Program-made: the position numbers and the translations under genes
Shown: piece by piece, positions 17,340-27,666 of the stretch
Position numbering within the stretch: the first letter of the stretch is position 1
How the letters are laid out: every line of letters begins with the position of its first letter
From: Staphylococcus delphini
GTDB taxonomy: Bacteria > Bacillota > Bacilli > Staphylococcales > Staphylococcaceae
Length of the DNA stretch: 64,000 nt
Direction of reading: 5' to 3'
Assembly: GCF_900636325.1 (NCBI RefSeq)
Contig: NZ_LR134263.1
Span: 620,001-684,000 of the forward strand
Notes under the pieces: model-generated
What the model was told of the DNA's origin: nothing
Database searches by the model: none
Seen by the model: the letters and a program-made list of their open reading frames with translations, nothing else

Positions 17340-19007
17340 ATGGTGAGAAATATTCAAGCAAAAAAAGGTTTAGAAATTGAATGTAAAGGTTGGGAACAAG
17401 AAGCAGTTTTACGAATGTTATACAACAACTTAGATCCAGAAGTTGCTGAGCATCCGGAACGTCTTGTCGTTTATGGCGGTATCGGTAAAGCAGCACGTAA
17501 CTGGGAAGCATTTGATGCGATTGTCGATACATTACGTCGCCTAGAAAATGATGAGACGATGTTAGTGCAATCAGGTAAACCTGTGGCTGTATTTAAAACG
17601 CATGAAGAAGCGCCACGTGTACTTTTATCAAACTCTGTGCTCGTACCAAAATGGGCAACTTGGGATCATTTCCATGAATTAGATAAAAAAGGCTTAATGA
17701 TGTACGGCCAAATGACAGCGGGAAGTTGGATTTACATTGGTTCGCAAGGGATTGTCCAAGGTACGTACGAAACTTTTGCGGAATTAGCAAATCAACATTT
17801 CAATGGCTCATTAAAAGGCACGATTACATTAACGGCTGGATTAGGCGGTATGGGTGGTGCACAACCGCTTGCTGTAACGATGAATGGCGGTGTCGTGATT
17901 GGTGTAGATGTGGATCCAACACGTATTCAAAAACGTATTGATACACGTTATTGTGATACGATTACGTATTCATTAGACGAGGCGTTAGAACTAGCAGAAC
18001 AGGCGAAAAAAGAAGGACGTGCCCTTGCAATTGGTCTAGTGGGTAACGCTGCTGAAGTGCACCATGAAATTTTAAAACGTGGCTTCAAAATTGATATTGT
18101 GACGGACCAAACATCTGCACACGATCCACTTAATGGTTATGTGCCTGAAGGGTATAGTTTAGAAGAAGCGGCTGCATTAAGAGAAAGTGACCCTGTTAAA
18201 TATGTCACATTATCCAAACAATCTATGAAAAAACACGTTGAAGCGATGTTACAATTCCAAAAAAATGGTGCCGTGGCATTCGACTATGGTAACAATATCC
18301 GTCAAGTTGCATTTGATGAAGGCTTAGAAAACGCATTTGACTTCCCTGGTTTCGTACCAGCATACATTCGACCATTATTCTGTGAAGGTAAAGGACCATT
18401 CCGTTTTGCAGCATTATCAGGGGATCCGAAAGATATTGAACGTGCGGACCAATTAATGCGTGAACTATTCCCAGAAGATGAAAAATTAATGCGTTGGTTA
18501 GATATGGCAAGTGAAAAAATTGCATTCCAAGGGCTTCCGTCAAGAATTGCATGGCTCGGTTATGGCGAACGTGCAAAAATGGGCTTAGCATTAAATGAGC
18601 TTGTACGTAACGGTGAAATTTCTGCACCAATCGTTATCGGTCGTGACCATTTAGATTCAGGTTCAGTGGCATCACCAAACCGTGAAACTGAAGCAATGTT
18701 AGACGGATCAGATGCTGTAGGGGACTGGGCAATTTTAAATGCATTAATTAACACAGCAGCTGGCGGTTCATGGATTTCAGTTCACCATGGTGGCGGTGTA
18801 GGTATGGGTTATTCATTACACGCAGGCATGGTGGTTGTTGCTGATGGTTCAGAACGTGCGGACAGAAGATTAGGGCGTGTATTAACGACAGATCCGGGTA
18901 TGGGTGTAGTGCGACATGCAGATGCGGGCTATGAAAAAGCGATTGAAACTGCCAAAACTCGTGGCTTTGATATCCCTATGATCACTAAGGAGGTAGAAAC
19001 AGAATGA
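17340..19007 (+). CDS. hutU: Urocanate hydratase (urocanase)
   Basis: 555 residues from ATG 17340 with AAGGGAGAAG upstream; the ATG 18 bases earlier lies before that site. Converts urocanate to imidazolonepropionate with tightly bound NAD+. Urocanase blocks seen: [28 protein letters not shown], the NAD region [26 protein letters not shown] and [15 protein letters not shown] near the C-terminus. Length matches the family (about 550). Overlaps hutI by four bases. Confidence 0.97.
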   Translation: MVRNIQAKKGLEIECKGWEQEAVLRMLYNNLDPEVAEHPERLVVYGGIGKAARNWEAFDAIVDTLRRLENDETMLVQSGKPVAVFKTHEEAPRVLLSNSVLVPKWATWDHFHELDKKGLMMYGQMTAGSWIYIGSQGIVQGTYETFAELANQHFNGSLKGTITLTAGLGGMGGAQPLAVTMNGGVVIGVDVDPTRIQKRIDTRYCDTITYSLDEALELAEQAKKEGRALAIGLVGNAAEVHHEILKRGFKIDIVTDQTSAHDPLNGYVPEGYSLEEAAALRESDPVKYVTLSKQSMKKHVEAMLQFQKNGAVAFDYGNNIRQVAFDEGLENAFDFPGFVPAYIRPLFCEGKGPFRFAALSGDPKDIERADQLMRELFPEDEKLMRWLDMASEKIAFQGLPSRIAWLGYGERAKMGLALNELVRNGEISAPIVIGRDHLDSGSVASPNRETEAMLDGSDAVGDWAILNALINTAAGGSWISVHHGGGVGMGYSLHAGMVVVADGSERADRRLGRVLTTDPGMGVVRHADAGYEKAIETAKTRGFDIPMITKEVETE

Positions 19008-20251
19008 CTTATGATTTACTGATTCAAAATATTAAAGAATTGATTTTACCAGTAACGACAGATCGCCCTTTAAAAGGTAAAGCGTTGGATGAATTAAATG
19101 TAGTCAAGCACGGTACAGTCGTTGTACATGAAGGGAAAATTGTCTATGCAGGGCCTTATACTGAAGACTATGAAGCACGCGAAACAATCGATGCTTCTGA
19201 CCGCGTTGTTTCACCAGCACTTGTAGACGCACACACACATTTAGTTCATGGCGGCTCACGTGAACACGAAATGGCGTTAAAACGTCAAGGCAAATCATAT
19301 TTAGAAATACTTGAATCAGGTGGCGGCATTTTATCAACAGTAGAAGCGACACGCCAAGCAACTGAAGATGAACTATTTAAAAAAGCTGAATATGATTTAT
19401 TAACGATGATCCATCACGGTGTATTAGCTGTAGAAAGCAAAAGTGGTTACGGCCTAAACAAAGAAAATGAATTAAAACAATTACGTGTATCTAAACGTTT
19501 AGAAGAAAAATATGGTTTGAAAATGCGTCATACATTTTTAGGACCACACGCAATTCCAAAAGAAGCATCATCACAAGCAGACTTCTTACAAGAGATGATT
19601 GATTTATTACCAGAAGCGAAAGAATACGCAGACTTTGCAGATATTTTCTGTGAGACAGGTGTATTTACGTTAGAAGAATCGAAACGTTATATGGAAGCAG
19701 CGAAAGAACTTGGCTTAAGAGTGAAAATCCATGCAGACGAAATCGATCCGCTCGGTGGTTTAGGCTTAGCGATTGAGGAAGATGCCATCTCTGCAGATCA
19801 CCTCGTTGCATCAAGTGATCAAGACAAAGCGAACTTAAAAGATTCTGACACAGTAGCGGTATTATTACCAGGCACAACGTTCTACTTGGACAAAGAAAGT
19901 TACGCAGATGCTCGAGGCATGTTAGACAATAACGGTGCCATTGCGATTGCGACAGACTACAATCCAGGTAGCTGTGTGACAAACAATTTACAAATGGTCA
20001 TGGCGATTGCATCATTAAAATTAAAATTATCACCAGCCGAAATTTGGAACGCAGTCACAGTCAACGCGGCAAAAGCCATTGATGTGGACGCGGGTACGAT
20101 TAACGAAGGGGACGATGCCAATATCGTCATTTGGCGCGCACCAAACCATGAATACATTCCGTATCATTACGGGGTAAACCATGTGGAAAAAGTCATTCAA
20201 AACGGACGTGTCATCGTTGACCGTCAACCAGGTTTGTTAACAAAAGCATAA
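19004..20251 (+). CDS. hutI: Imidazolonepropionase
   Basis: 415 residues; ATGA overlap with hutU and AAGGAGGTAG upstream. Amidohydrolase that opens imidazolonepropionate to formimidoylglutamate, which hutG then hydrolyses. Metal-binding motifs: [12 protein letters not shown] (about 70-81), the HADE histidine (about 244), and ATDYNPGS with the catalytic aspartate (about 322). Last gene of the operon, followed by a terminator. Histidase (hutH), which makes the urocanate, is not in this window; in S. aureus it is also unlinked. Confidence 0.97.
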   Translation: MTYDLLIQNIKELILPVTTDRPLKGKALDELNVVKHGTVVVHEGKIVYAGPYTEDYEARETIDASDRVVSPALVDAHTHLVHGGSREHEMALKRQGKSYLEILESGGGILSTVEATRQATEDELFKKAEYDLLTMIHHGVLAVESKSGYGLNKENELKQLRVSKRLEEKYGLKMRHTFLGPHAIPKEASSQADFLQEMIDLLPEAKEYADFADIFCETGVFTLEESKRYMEAAKELGLRVKIHADEIDPLGGLGLAIEEDAISADHLVASSDQDKANLKDSDTVAVLLPGTTFYLDKESYADARGMLDNNGAIAIATDYNPGSCVTNNLQMVMAIASLKLKLSPAEIWNAVTVNAAKAIDVDAGTINEGDDANIVIWRAPNHEYIPYHYGVNHVEKVIQNGRVIVDRQPGLLTKA

Positions 20252-20264
20252 ATAAGTGCAGAGA

Positions 20265-20312
20265 AGCGGCATGGGACCTTGAAATTGAGGGTGCATGCCG
20301 CTCATCTTTTTT
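20265..20312 (+). terminator. hut operon terminator
   Basis: Stem AGCGGCATG/CATGCCGCT (20265-20273 with 20294-20302) and a T-rich tail. Confidence 0.75.
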
Positions 20313-20535
20313 CATCCCGACACGTCTAATATGAGTGTAGTGAAATAAGATGAGAAGGGTCGAAGTCATCCAGCATAGCATCCCAAAAAGCATAATGACT
20401 TTGTTGGGCCACTGATACCAATAAAAGGGAAAAGAACTAAGATTGCAAAACAATGAAAGCCTCCCGAGGTATACCACCACCCCAAAAGCGAGATGGATTG
20501 TATTAAGCTATGGACATCAATGAACGAGGACAAAA

Positions 20536-20818
20536 TTAAGATTGCAAGAACTGGGCAAGACGCCTGAGGGATAAAATAAATATCTAAATATGATTTCTAC
20601 TCTTTAATAGTGCTTCCTGTTTATCGCAGTAGCTGTCTGACTTCTCAATGCGCTCGCTTTTGAGAAGTCTAGTCAGCCTTGCGGGGGCAGTACGACGAAA
20701 TCTTTGTTACACATGAAATTTCTGTACCGCTTCCAAAATCCAATTCGACCTTCAATTTCTATTATCTTCAATCAAGCCGAATTGAGTTGAAGGATCAGCG
20801 CCTCAGAAAGCGTAGCCC
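20536..20818. repeat. Intergenic repeat element, copy C
   Basis: Occupies the centre of the 714-base gap between hutI and the SulP gene, in the same orientation as copy A. Both hairpins are present (GACTTCTCAA/TTGAGAAGTC around 20639; GGGGGCAGTACGACGAAATC opposite AAATTTCTGTACCGCTTCC) and the trailing AAGCCGAATTGAGTTGAAGG block. The terminal inverted repeats of copy A are not recognisable. Nothing else supportable is seen in the rest of the gap. Confidence 0.8.
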
Positions 20819-20965
20819 AGTTCAAGCAATCATCAGAATATCCACCTCATCATCGTTTATGTAATAATATGTTCCAAAAACAAAACCATCACGCAAAACC
20901 TAAAAAATTCAACAAATCCCGATTGCTTTGATATAATATAATGAAATACAAGGGGAGTCGGGGGG

Positions 20966-22162
20966 ATGGAGATGCATCACACAATCCAAAATTACCTCAC
21001 AAGCTGGAGAGGACACACTTTCCAAAACATCACAGCAGGCTTACTTGTCGCTTTAGCTATGATGCCAGGCGCGATCGCATTTTCATTAATCGCTGGCGTT
21101 AGCCCAACAGTCGGCATATTCAGTACCGCACTCATGCTCATCGGAATCAGTTTTTTAGGTTCTCGCACATTAATGGTTTCTGCACCGAGTAGTGGCGTCT
21201 CCATTGTCGCTGTGTTCATCACCTCAATGTATGACCAGCAGATGCTCATTGCAGCGATGCTCGTCATGGGCTTATTTCAAATCATATTCGCATTTTGTTG
21301 TGTGGATAAAGCAATACATAAAATTCCAGTGCCGGTCGTCGTTGGATTTATGAATGCGTTAGCTTATTTATTATTGACCTCGCAATTGAAACATATTTTT
21401 GGTCACAATCTATCGACATACCTCTTTGCAGTGCTCAGTTTAATCATGATATTTTTAATTCCACATATCACGGAACGCATCCCTGCTACACTCATTATGA
21501 TTGTCGTCTTATCAATCGCGGCCAAAATGTTTCATGTCGACTTAACGGATGTACAAGATTTAGCGCATATTCATTTCGAAATGCCAGCGCTCGGGTTACC
21601 TCAAGTTGTTCTAACAGGATGGATGGTCGTAGAATTGATCATTTTTGGCCTAATGTTAGCGATTGTCGCAACGATTCAAACGAGTTTAACAGCACGAATG
21701 GTCGATCAACTGACAAAAACCGCTAGCAGTCTCAATCGTGAATCGTTTGGTCAAGGGCTTACGAATTTCATCATAAGTTTATTTGGTGGGCTTGCGGGAA
21801 GTGCGTTAGTGGGGCAGTCAAAATATAATCTCAAATTAGGTGCAACATCACGACTTTCAACTTTGGCAGCAGGTATCGTGATGTTGTTATTTTTAATGTT
21901 ATTAAGTCCACTCGTCGGCAGCATTCCGATGGTCGTGTTAGCTATCGTATTGACACGTATTGCGATGAACGCTTTTGACCGTCAAACGTTGCGGTATATT
22001 GTCGAGCGACGTTGGACAGAATTCATGATTATGCTCATTACTTTTTTATTGATTGTCATCGCACGTAATTTAGCGCTTGGGGTACTCGTTGGCACAGCGG
22101 TGGATTATAGTTATCAACGGATTCAAAAATATCGAAAAGGAAGGGATCAACATGGGAGCTGA
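20966..22162 (+). CDS. SulP-family anion transporter without STAS domain
   Basis: 398 residues, AGGGGAG before the ATG. Opens with the SulP core pattern: FQNITAGLLVALAMMPGAIAFSLIAGVSPTVGIFS (seen over residues 18-52), about 11-12 membrane segments. The protein ends just after the last membrane segment, so the usual C-terminal STAS domain is missing, as in the short SulP subgroup. Substrates in the family are sulfate, bicarbonate or dicarboxylates; not decided here. Overlaps the M20 gene by 11 bases. Confidence 0.88.
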   Translation: MEMHHTIQNYLTSWRGHTFQNITAGLLVALAMMPGAIAFSLIAGVSPTVGIFSTALMLIGISFLGSRTLMVSAPSSGVSIVAVFITSMYDQQMLIAAMLVMGLFQIIFAFCCVDKAIHKIPVPVVVGFMNALAYLLLTSQLKHIFGHNLSTYLFAVLSLIMIFLIPHITERIPATLIMIVVLSIAAKMFHVDLTDVQDLAHIHFEMPALGLPQVVLTGWMVVELIIFGLMLAIVATIQTSLTARMVDQLTKTASSLNRESFGQGLTNFIISLFGGLAGSALVGQSKYNLKLGATSRLSTLAAGIVMLLFLMLLSPLVGSIPMVVLAIVLTRIAMNAFDRQTLRYIVERRWTEFMIMLITFLLIVIARNLALGVLVGTAVDYSYQRIQKYRKGRDQHGS

Positions 22163-23288
22163 TTTAAAACAATTGATTGAATGGAGAAGATGGTTTCATC
22201 AAAATCCAGAACTTTCCAATGAAGAATTTCAAACAACAGCACGGTTACGAGAAATTTTAAAGAGTTACGATATTCGAATACTCGATTTACCGTTAAAGGT
22301 CGGGCTTATTGCAGAAGTAGGTCAAGGGGAAGCAATGATTGCGATTCGTTCAGACATTGACGCGTTACCCATTAATGAAAAAACAAACTTAGCGTATCAA
22401 TCACAAAATGATAACGTGATGCACGCGTGTGGTCACGATATTCATATGGCGTCTATTCTAGGTACAGCAGTGAAATTGAAAGAGATGGAAGCCGAATTGC
22501 CGGGACGTGTCCGTATCATTTTCCAATCTGCTGAAGAAACAGGTGATGGGGCACCCGCTGTCGTTCAAACCGGCGCATTAGATGGCGCGTTGGCGATTCT
22601 TGGCTTCCACAATGCACCAACGATCAAAGTCGGTGAATGGCGTGCAAAAGCTGGCCATTTAACGTCAAATGTAGATCGTTTCAACATTCGTATTCAAGGA
22701 CGTGGCGCGCATGCAGCAATGCCTCAAGATTCGGTAGACCCGCAAATCGTCTTAGGTCAACTAATTTTAAGCTTACAAACGATCGTGAGTCGCAACATTG
22801 CGCCTTATGATGAAGCGGTCGTCACAATAGGTCAAATTCATAGCGGTCATACGTGGAATGTTATCCCTCAAGAAGCGATGGTAGAAGGGACAGTTCGTAG
22901 TTTTAAAGCAGACATTCGCGACCAAGTTGAAGACAGAATGACCCAAATTTGTGAAGGATTAGAGAAGCAGTTTAATGTGAAAATTGATTTGAATTATCAT
23001 CGTTTAACTGCCTCTGTCGTCAATGATGAAACGTTACAAAATATGGCACTGGAAGTAGCACAATCAGTCGGTTATGAAACAGAAGTGTTACCGCGTGCAC
23101 TGACGATAGGTGAAGACTTCTCAGGTTATCAAACCGTGGCACCTGTTCATTTTGCGATGATTGGTTCAGACAGTGAATACCCACTGCACCATGAACAATT
23201 CCAGCCGAACGAACAAACTTTAGTTAAAGTACCTGACTATTTTATTGCGTTCATTCAGCGTTTATGGGACGAACATTTAAGACGTTGA
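22152..23288 (+). CDS. M20D-family amidohydrolase / peptidase
   Basis: 378 residues from ATG 22152 (AAGGAAGGG upstream, overlapping the SulP end). Zinc-dependent hydrolase of N-acyl amino acids or small peptides. Metal ligands: HACGHDIHMA (about 98-107), QSAEETGDGAP with the catalytic glutamate (about 133-143), H in LGFHNAPT, and the terminal LHHEQFQPNE. Dimerisation domain contains RGAHAAMPQ. Translationally linked to the anion transporter. The exact substrate is unknown; aminoacylase or IAA-amino-acid-hydrolase-like annotations are the usual ones. Confidence 0.92.
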   Translation: MGADLKQLIEWRRWFHQNPELSNEEFQTTARLREILKSYDIRILDLPLKVGLIAEVGQGEAMIAIRSDIDALPINEKTNLAYQSQNDNVMHACGHDIHMASILGTAVKLKEMEAELPGRVRIIFQSAEETGDGAPAVVQTGALDGALAILGFHNAPTIKVGEWRAKAGHLTSNVDRFNIRIQGRGAHAAMPQDSVDPQIVLGQLILSLQTIVSRNIAPYDEAVVTIGQIHSGHTWNVIPQEAMVEGTVRSFKADIRDQVEDRMTQICEGLEKQFNVKIDLNYHRLTASVVNDETLQNMALEVAQSVGYETEVLPRALTIGEDFSGYQTVAPVHFAMIGSDSEYPLHHEQFQPNEQTLVKVPDYFIAFIQRLWDEHLRR

Positions 23289-23449
23289 CGGTCACACGGT
23301 TTTCATGTATTGTTTAACAGTAAAATTCAATTTTTCAAATGTCATTAAAAATGATTTTTTGCTTTTATAAAAGATATAAAAATAAAGTGAAGGAGAAGCA
23401 CATCGCTCGTATGCAACAGGTGATTGGCTTTTCGTTAAGGAGATTTTTT

Positions 23450-24754
23450 ATGTTAGAACAAGAACATGAGCATAGCAGTCCATGGGCGCTCATTCCGTTA
23501 GTCGTATTTATCAGTATCTTTTTAGGTGCAGGTATCATCACGAAAGACTTTACTTTTATGCCGTTAAATGTTGCGGCGATGATTGGTGTCGTTGTGGCAT
23601 TAATGATGAACCGACGAGAGACATTTGCGTCAAAGGTAGAAGTTTTTGCACGTCAAGCAGGTCACGCTAATATTGTGTTGATGATGTTTATCTTTTTACT
23701 AGCCGGTGCTTTTGCAAAAACAACTGAAGCGATGGGCGGTGTGACTTCCATTGTTAATTTAGGGTTATCATTTATCCCGCAAAATTTTTTGATTGTCGGA
23801 CTTTTCATCATTTGTATGTTTATTTCCATTTCGATGGGGACGTCGGTGGGCACTGTAGCGGCGATTGCACCTGTGGGATTTGGTATTAGTGAAGCAACAG
23901 AAATTCCGGCTGCACTTGCGATGGCGACAGTGGTTGGTGGTGCGATGTTTGGTGATAACTTGTCTATGATTTCAGATACAACGATTGCCGCAGTCCGCAC
24001 GCAAAAGACGCAAATGAGCGATAAATTTAAAGTGAACTTCCGTATCGTTGTGCCGGGTGCTATTGTGACGATTATCATTTTATGGTGGCTTTCTCACGGT
24101 TATGATGTGACAGAAACGAAAACGTACGACTTTGAATGGATTAAAGTGATTCCGTACTTACTCGTATTAATTTTGGCGGTTATCGGTATTAACGTCGTGT
24201 TAGTGTTGTTAGGCGGCATTTTGTTATCGTCTCTAATTGGTTTGATTGATGGTTCATTTAACTTAGGAGGTCTATTAAAAGCAGCGTCAGAAGGTGTTCT
24301 TGGCATGCAAGACATTGCGATGATTGCACTACTCATCGGTGGTATGATAGGACTCGTTGAACATCACGGGGGTATTACCTGGCTGTTAAATTTCGTTAAA
24401 CGTCGCGTTAAAACAAGACGTGGTGCAGAATTAGGTATCGCGAGTCTTGTGAGTGTTGCTGATATTTCGACAGCGAATAATACGATTTCAATTATTATGG
24501 CAGGTCCACTTGCGAAAGATATTGCAGAAGAATATGACATTGATCCGAGAAAATCGGCAAGCTTGTTAGATATATTTGGCAGTGCATTTCAAGGTTTTGT
24601 CCCTTATAGTCCACAGCTCATTGCAGCAGCGGGTGTAGCGAGCATTTCACCTGTGGCGCTGTTGCCTTATTCTATTTATCCTGTGATGCTTGCGATTTGT
24701 GGGTTTATCGCCATCTTGTTTAATCTACCGCGCTTACGTTCTCATCGCTCATAG
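23450..24754 (+). CDS. NhaC-family Na+/H+ antiporter (second of three)
   Basis: 434 residues from ATG 23450, seven bases after AAGGAGA; the longer frame upstream has no ribosome site and reads as low-quality sequence. Ten or more membrane segments. NhaC loops SISMGTSVGTVAAIAPVGFG and GGAMFGDNLSMISDTTIAAVRTQ are present. It lies 161 bases after the amidohydrolase and may be transcribed with it. Divergent from the first paralogue at the N-terminus, where a short acidic, His-containing segment (EQEHEHSS) precedes the first membrane helix. Confidence 0.9.
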   Translation: MLEQEHEHSSPWALIPLVVFISIFLGAGIITKDFTFMPLNVAAMIGVVVALMMNRRETFASKVEVFARQAGHANIVLMMFIFLLAGAFAKTTEAMGGVTSIVNLGLSFIPQNFLIVGLFIICMFISISMGTSVGTVAAIAPVGFGISEATEIPAALAMATVVGGAMFGDNLSMISDTTIAAVRTQKTQMSDKFKVNFRIVVPGAIVTIIILWWLSHGYDVTETKTYDFEWIKVIPYLLVLILAVIGINVVLVLLGGILLSSLIGLIDGSFNLGGLLKAASEGVLGMQDIAMIALLIGGMIGLVEHHGGITWLLNFVKRRVKTRRGAELGIASLVSVADISTANNTISIIMAGPLAKDIAEEYDIDPRKSASLLDIFGSAFQGFVPYSPQLIAAAGVASISPVALLPYSIYPVMLAICGFIAILFNLPRLRSHRS

Positions 24755-24865
24755 ATTTCAGAGAGTGAATCACAATCATAAAAATACACCCTTTATTTTA
24801 GTTCTTGATGGATTTAAGTTACAATAGAAGTCAACCGAAATGAACGAAAAGTAAGGAGAATGGAA

Positions 24866-25369
24866 GTGAAGCATATGCAAAACGAATGGGTAGAAATAGA
24901 GCTTGTCCGTCTGATGAAAACGACACCTTCGAATGCGTATCATGCGTGGTTAGACCCGGATCAATTAATACATTGGTTTATGACTTCACGCCGAACGAAC
25001 CTAGTTATCGAAAATGATCCTGTTGAAGGGGGTCATTACCAAATTGTCGATTTACGTAAAGGGAGACGTATTGAAGTTATTGGCACGTACAAAACATTAA
25101 AAGAAGACGAGCAAATTGTGAAAACGATTCAGATGCCGGAATTGAGTGAACATGTGGATGAGATTGAAGTCTATTTTGAAGAACGCTCACCGGGGATGAC
25201 TGAGATGACGTTTCATTATAGAGGTATGGTCCCTAAAGAACGCCGATTGACCAATCTTGAATATAAACAACAAAAGAAAGCTTATCACGACCATACAGCA
25301 CACGGTTTTGAATTGATGTTTGATGTGTTACAACGTGAATTAGAAGCAGAAGTTGAATGGGATGAATAA
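24866..25369 (+). CDS. SRPBCC/AHSA1-domain protein
   Basis: About 167 residues from GTG 24866, seven bases after GGAG; ATG 24860 abuts the site and ATG 24875 is 16 bases away, so the exact start is uncertain. Fold pattern of Activator-of-Hsp90-like START proteins: RLMKTTPSNAYHAWLDPDQLIHWFM at the N-terminus (beginning of the domain), then a beta-rich middle and the C-terminal helix HDHTAHGFELMFDVL. These domains bind hydrophobic ligands. No specific role can be given. Confidence 0.83.
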   Translation: MKHMQNEWVEIELVRLMKTTPSNAYHAWLDPDQLIHWFMTSRRTNLVIENDPVEGGHYQIVDLRKGRRIEVIGTYKTLKEDEQIVKTIQMPELSEHVDEIEVYFEERSPGMTEMTFHYRGMVPKERRLTNLEYKQQKKAYHDHTAHGFELMFDVLQRELEAEVEWDE

Positions 25370-25384
25370 GAATAGATGAAGAAT

Positions 25385-25418
25385 AAACGGTACAGGCAAA
25401 TGCGCTGTGCCGTTTTTT
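25385..25418 (+). terminator. Terminator after the SRPBCC gene
   Basis: AAACGGTACAG (25385-25395) pairs with CTGTGCCGTTT (25405-25415), T6 tail. Confidence 0.8.
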
Positions 25419-25490
25419 ACTGCATTATATGAAACAGTGGGATGACATCGACGCCATCGCCATGCCACTGAAAGAGAGATGTTGCATAGC

Positions 25491-26018
25491 CTATGAAATA
25501 CGTATTTTATGGAAACTTCGTGCAGCGGTGTTCGCATGATATATATCAATATTGCGCGTTGCTAAAGTGCCAACTAGCGCACTCATCACTTCTGCAGTTG
25601 TCGTCACCTTCAAAATGTCTTTAGCAAAACTGTAAATGACACGTTCACTGTGGAAACCATTTAAAATATCAATCACTTTATCTTTAATAAACGGGTCGTC
25701 TAAGCCATCAATCATCATTTCAAAGCGATGTTCCTCGTGGGGTCGTTGATGTAATGGTTTGATAGCATCAAGTAATTGGAAAGGCACGATTTGGTAAATA
25801 CGGTAATGATGGAAGCTCATAAAACTAATCAAATAGGGCAAAGCTTGTTTCGGTAAATGAATTTTGAGTAAGTAATTTTGCTGATGTTTCAACCATTCCA
25901 TTTGAATTGTGGCATGGAGGTTCATCCCATTTAATAACTTTAATAATTTTCGTCTGGCAAAGCGGCTTGTCATGTGATCTATATTTAAAATAAATGTCTC
26001 TATTTTATCGATTATCAT
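25491..26018 (-). CDS. Uncharacterised cytoplasmic protein
   Basis: 175 residues from ATG 26018 (TGGGGAAT upstream). Not recognised. Basic N-terminal half (RFARRKLLKLLNGMNLH), no signal peptide or membrane segment, predicted mostly alpha/beta. It stands alone, facing away from the symporter gene across 190 bases. Intact frame and a ribosome site support a real gene. Function unknown. Confidence 0.65.
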   Translation of the reverse strand: MIIDKIETFILNIDHMTSRFARRKLLKLLNGMNLHATIQMEWLKHQQNYLLKIHLPKQALPYLISFMSFHHYRIYQIVPFQLLDAIKPLHQRPHEEHRFEMMIDGLDDPFIKDKVIDILNGFHSERVIYSFAKDILKVTTTAEVMSALVGTLATRNIDIYHANTAARSFHKIRIS

Positions 26019-26145
26019 TCTAATTCCCCATTTTAAATATTGTTGCATTCATTGTATCACGAGTCATTTGTATTTTCAGTAAGACTATAGATGTAAAGTG
26101 AACATGATGATTTTTTACTTAAACTAAATATTTCTACAAAAAGTA

Positions 26146-26174
26146 TTGTATGCTATATTTACTTGTGATAATAT
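26146..26174 (+). promoter_or_regulatory. Promoter of the bile-acid:Na symporter family gene
   Basis: TTGTAT (26146-26151), 17-base spacer, TAATAT (26169-26174), 35 bases before the ATG. Confidence 0.6.
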
Positions 26175-26208
26175 TCTGATTATTAATTGCATTGGGGGAG
26201 TGAATGCC

Positions 26209-27129
26209 ATGTTACAACGATTAGGTCAATTTGCATCTAAAACATTTTTATTATGGATGTTATTGGCGAGTATTTCAGGATTTTTAATTCCGGATATTTT
26301 CAAAGGATTCGGAACGTTTGTACCGTATTTATTAGGTATTGTTATGTTAGGGATGGGGTTAACAGTTACAGTTGATGACTTTAAATTAATATTGAAGGAA
26401 CCGAAAGCTGTCTTAATTGGGGTCATTTTACAATATACGATTATGCCGCTTTCTGCATATGCGGTCGTGAAGCTATTTCAATTACCAGCTGATATTGCCA
26501 TTGGTGTACTGTTAGTAGGATGTTGTCCAGGAGGTACGTCGAGCAATGTCATTAGCTATTTGGCAAAAGGGAATGTGCCATTATCTGTCACGATTACAAC
26601 AATTTCAACCGTACTTGCGTCGTTCATGACACCATTTTTAATGTTTGTATTAGCACAAGAATGGATGGACGTTTCGTTTATCGCCATGTTTATTTCAGTC
26701 GTTAAAGTCGTACTCGTACCTTTAGTGTTAGGTATTTTGATTCAAAGATTTCTTAAACCTGTGGCACATGTGGGTGAAGACATCTTGCCACTTATTTCAG
26801 TTATTGCGATTTCAGTGATTTTAGGTGCGGTTGTAGCAGGCAGTCGTGAACTCATTATTCAAACAGGATTGCTCATCTTTTTAGTCGTAGTGATACATAA
26901 TGCGATTGGTTATTTATTAGGTTTTTGGTTTTCGCATTTGTTCAAATTAAATTATACAGACCAAAAAACAGTTTCGATTGAAGTCGGCATGCAAAACTCT
27001 GGCTTAGCTGCATCATTAGCGACAGTTCATTTTAATCCTTTAGCTGCAGTACCCGGCGCAATATTTAGTGTAGTTCATTTAGTGACAGGACCGATATTAG
27101 CGAAATACTGGGCAGCAAAATCAAAATAG
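26209..27129 (+). CDS. Bile acid:sodium symporter family (BASS/YocS-like) transporter
   Basis: 306 residues from ATG 26209, nine bases after GGGGGA. Nine or ten membrane segments. Family blocks: LGMGLTVTVDDF (about 44-55), GCCPGGTSSNVISYLAKGN (about 104-122) and VGMQNSGLAASLA (about 263-275), which carry the Na+-binding residues in BASS structures. Bacterial members transport organic anions such as pantoate or keto acids; the substrate here is unknown. Confidence 0.92.
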   Translation: MLQRLGQFASKTFLLWMLLASISGFLIPDIFKGFGTFVPYLLGIVMLGMGLTVTVDDFKLILKEPKAVLIGVILQYTIMPLSAYAVVKLFQLPADIAIGVLLVGCCPGGTSSNVISYLAKGNVPLSVTITTISTVLASFMTPFLMFVLAQEWMDVSFIAMFISVVKVVLVPLVLGILIQRFLKPVAHVGEDILPLISVIAISVILGAVVAGSRELIIQTGLLIFLVVVIHNAIGYLLGFWFSHLFKLNYTDQKTVSIEVGMQNSGLAASLATVHFNPLAAVPGAIFSVVHLVTGPILAKYWAAKSK

Positions 27130-27138
27130 TTTTTTAGA

Positions 27139-27190
27139 AAGAATAGGCGTATCGTGTCGTTAAAGGCGATAAGATAGGGTCTATTCTTTT
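27139..27190 (+). terminator. Weak terminator after the symporter gene
   Basis: AAGAATAG and CTATTCTT arms about 34 bases apart, with a T-rich tail. Confidence 0.4.
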
Positions 27191-27308
27191 TTCTTTTTAT
27201 GATTCGCTATTGTAGGATTGCTAGCGGTTTTACTTTTTTATTAGGTTGTGCGAAAATAATGTTTAAATATATATAATAATGAAGCCTTAAAAAGGGTGTG
27301 ATGTAAAA

Positions 27309-27587
27309 ATGATGATTAAAGTGCTACAAAATTACTTTATCACGGTCTCCATATTGTTTATGATGCTCGTGCTGTCAGTCGGCTTTTTGATGAATTTTCC
27401 GAATGGCTTGACGCTATTACTTTCGTTGACTGCGATATTGACTATGATCAACTTTAGCATTGAAACTTGGCTCTTGCGCACAACATTATCAGAACGAAAA
27501 GTACGTTTTATTCAAACGCTCGTCTTTCCATTATCTATCATCATTATTGGTGTTGTCTGTTTCATACTTCTGCCAACTGTATCCTAA
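27309..27587 (+). CDS. Small membrane protein, unknown function
   Basis: 92 residues with three predicted membrane helices (about 10-30, 34-52, 70-90) separated by a basic loop (RTTLSERKVR). Weak ribosome site (AAAGGGTGTGATGTAAAA). Not recognised. It lies between the symporter and the QsrR-box promoter of the dioxygenase gene; its own transcription is unclear. Confidence 0.6.
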   Translation: MMIKVLQNYFITVSILFMMLVLSVGFLMNFPNGLTLLLSLTAILTMINFSIETWLLRTTLSERKVRFIQTLVFPLSIIIIGVVCFILLPTVS

Positions 27588-27596
27588 TCATATCTA

Positions 27597-27625
27597 TTGC
27601 AATCTCTAGGTATAAAAAATATACT
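27597..27625 (+). promoter_or_regulatory. Promoter of the dioxygenase gene with QsrR-type operator
   Basis: TTGCAA (27597-27602), 17-base spacer, TATACT (27620-27625). The sequence GTATA-AAAAA-TATAC at 27610-27624 matches exactly the GTATA-N5-TATAC operator described for the S. aureus quinone-sensing repressor QsrR and overlaps the -10. The qsrR gene is not in the window. Confidence 0.65.
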
Positions 27626-27666
27626 TTAATTGAATCATATTTGAATAACACTTGGAGGGATGTATC

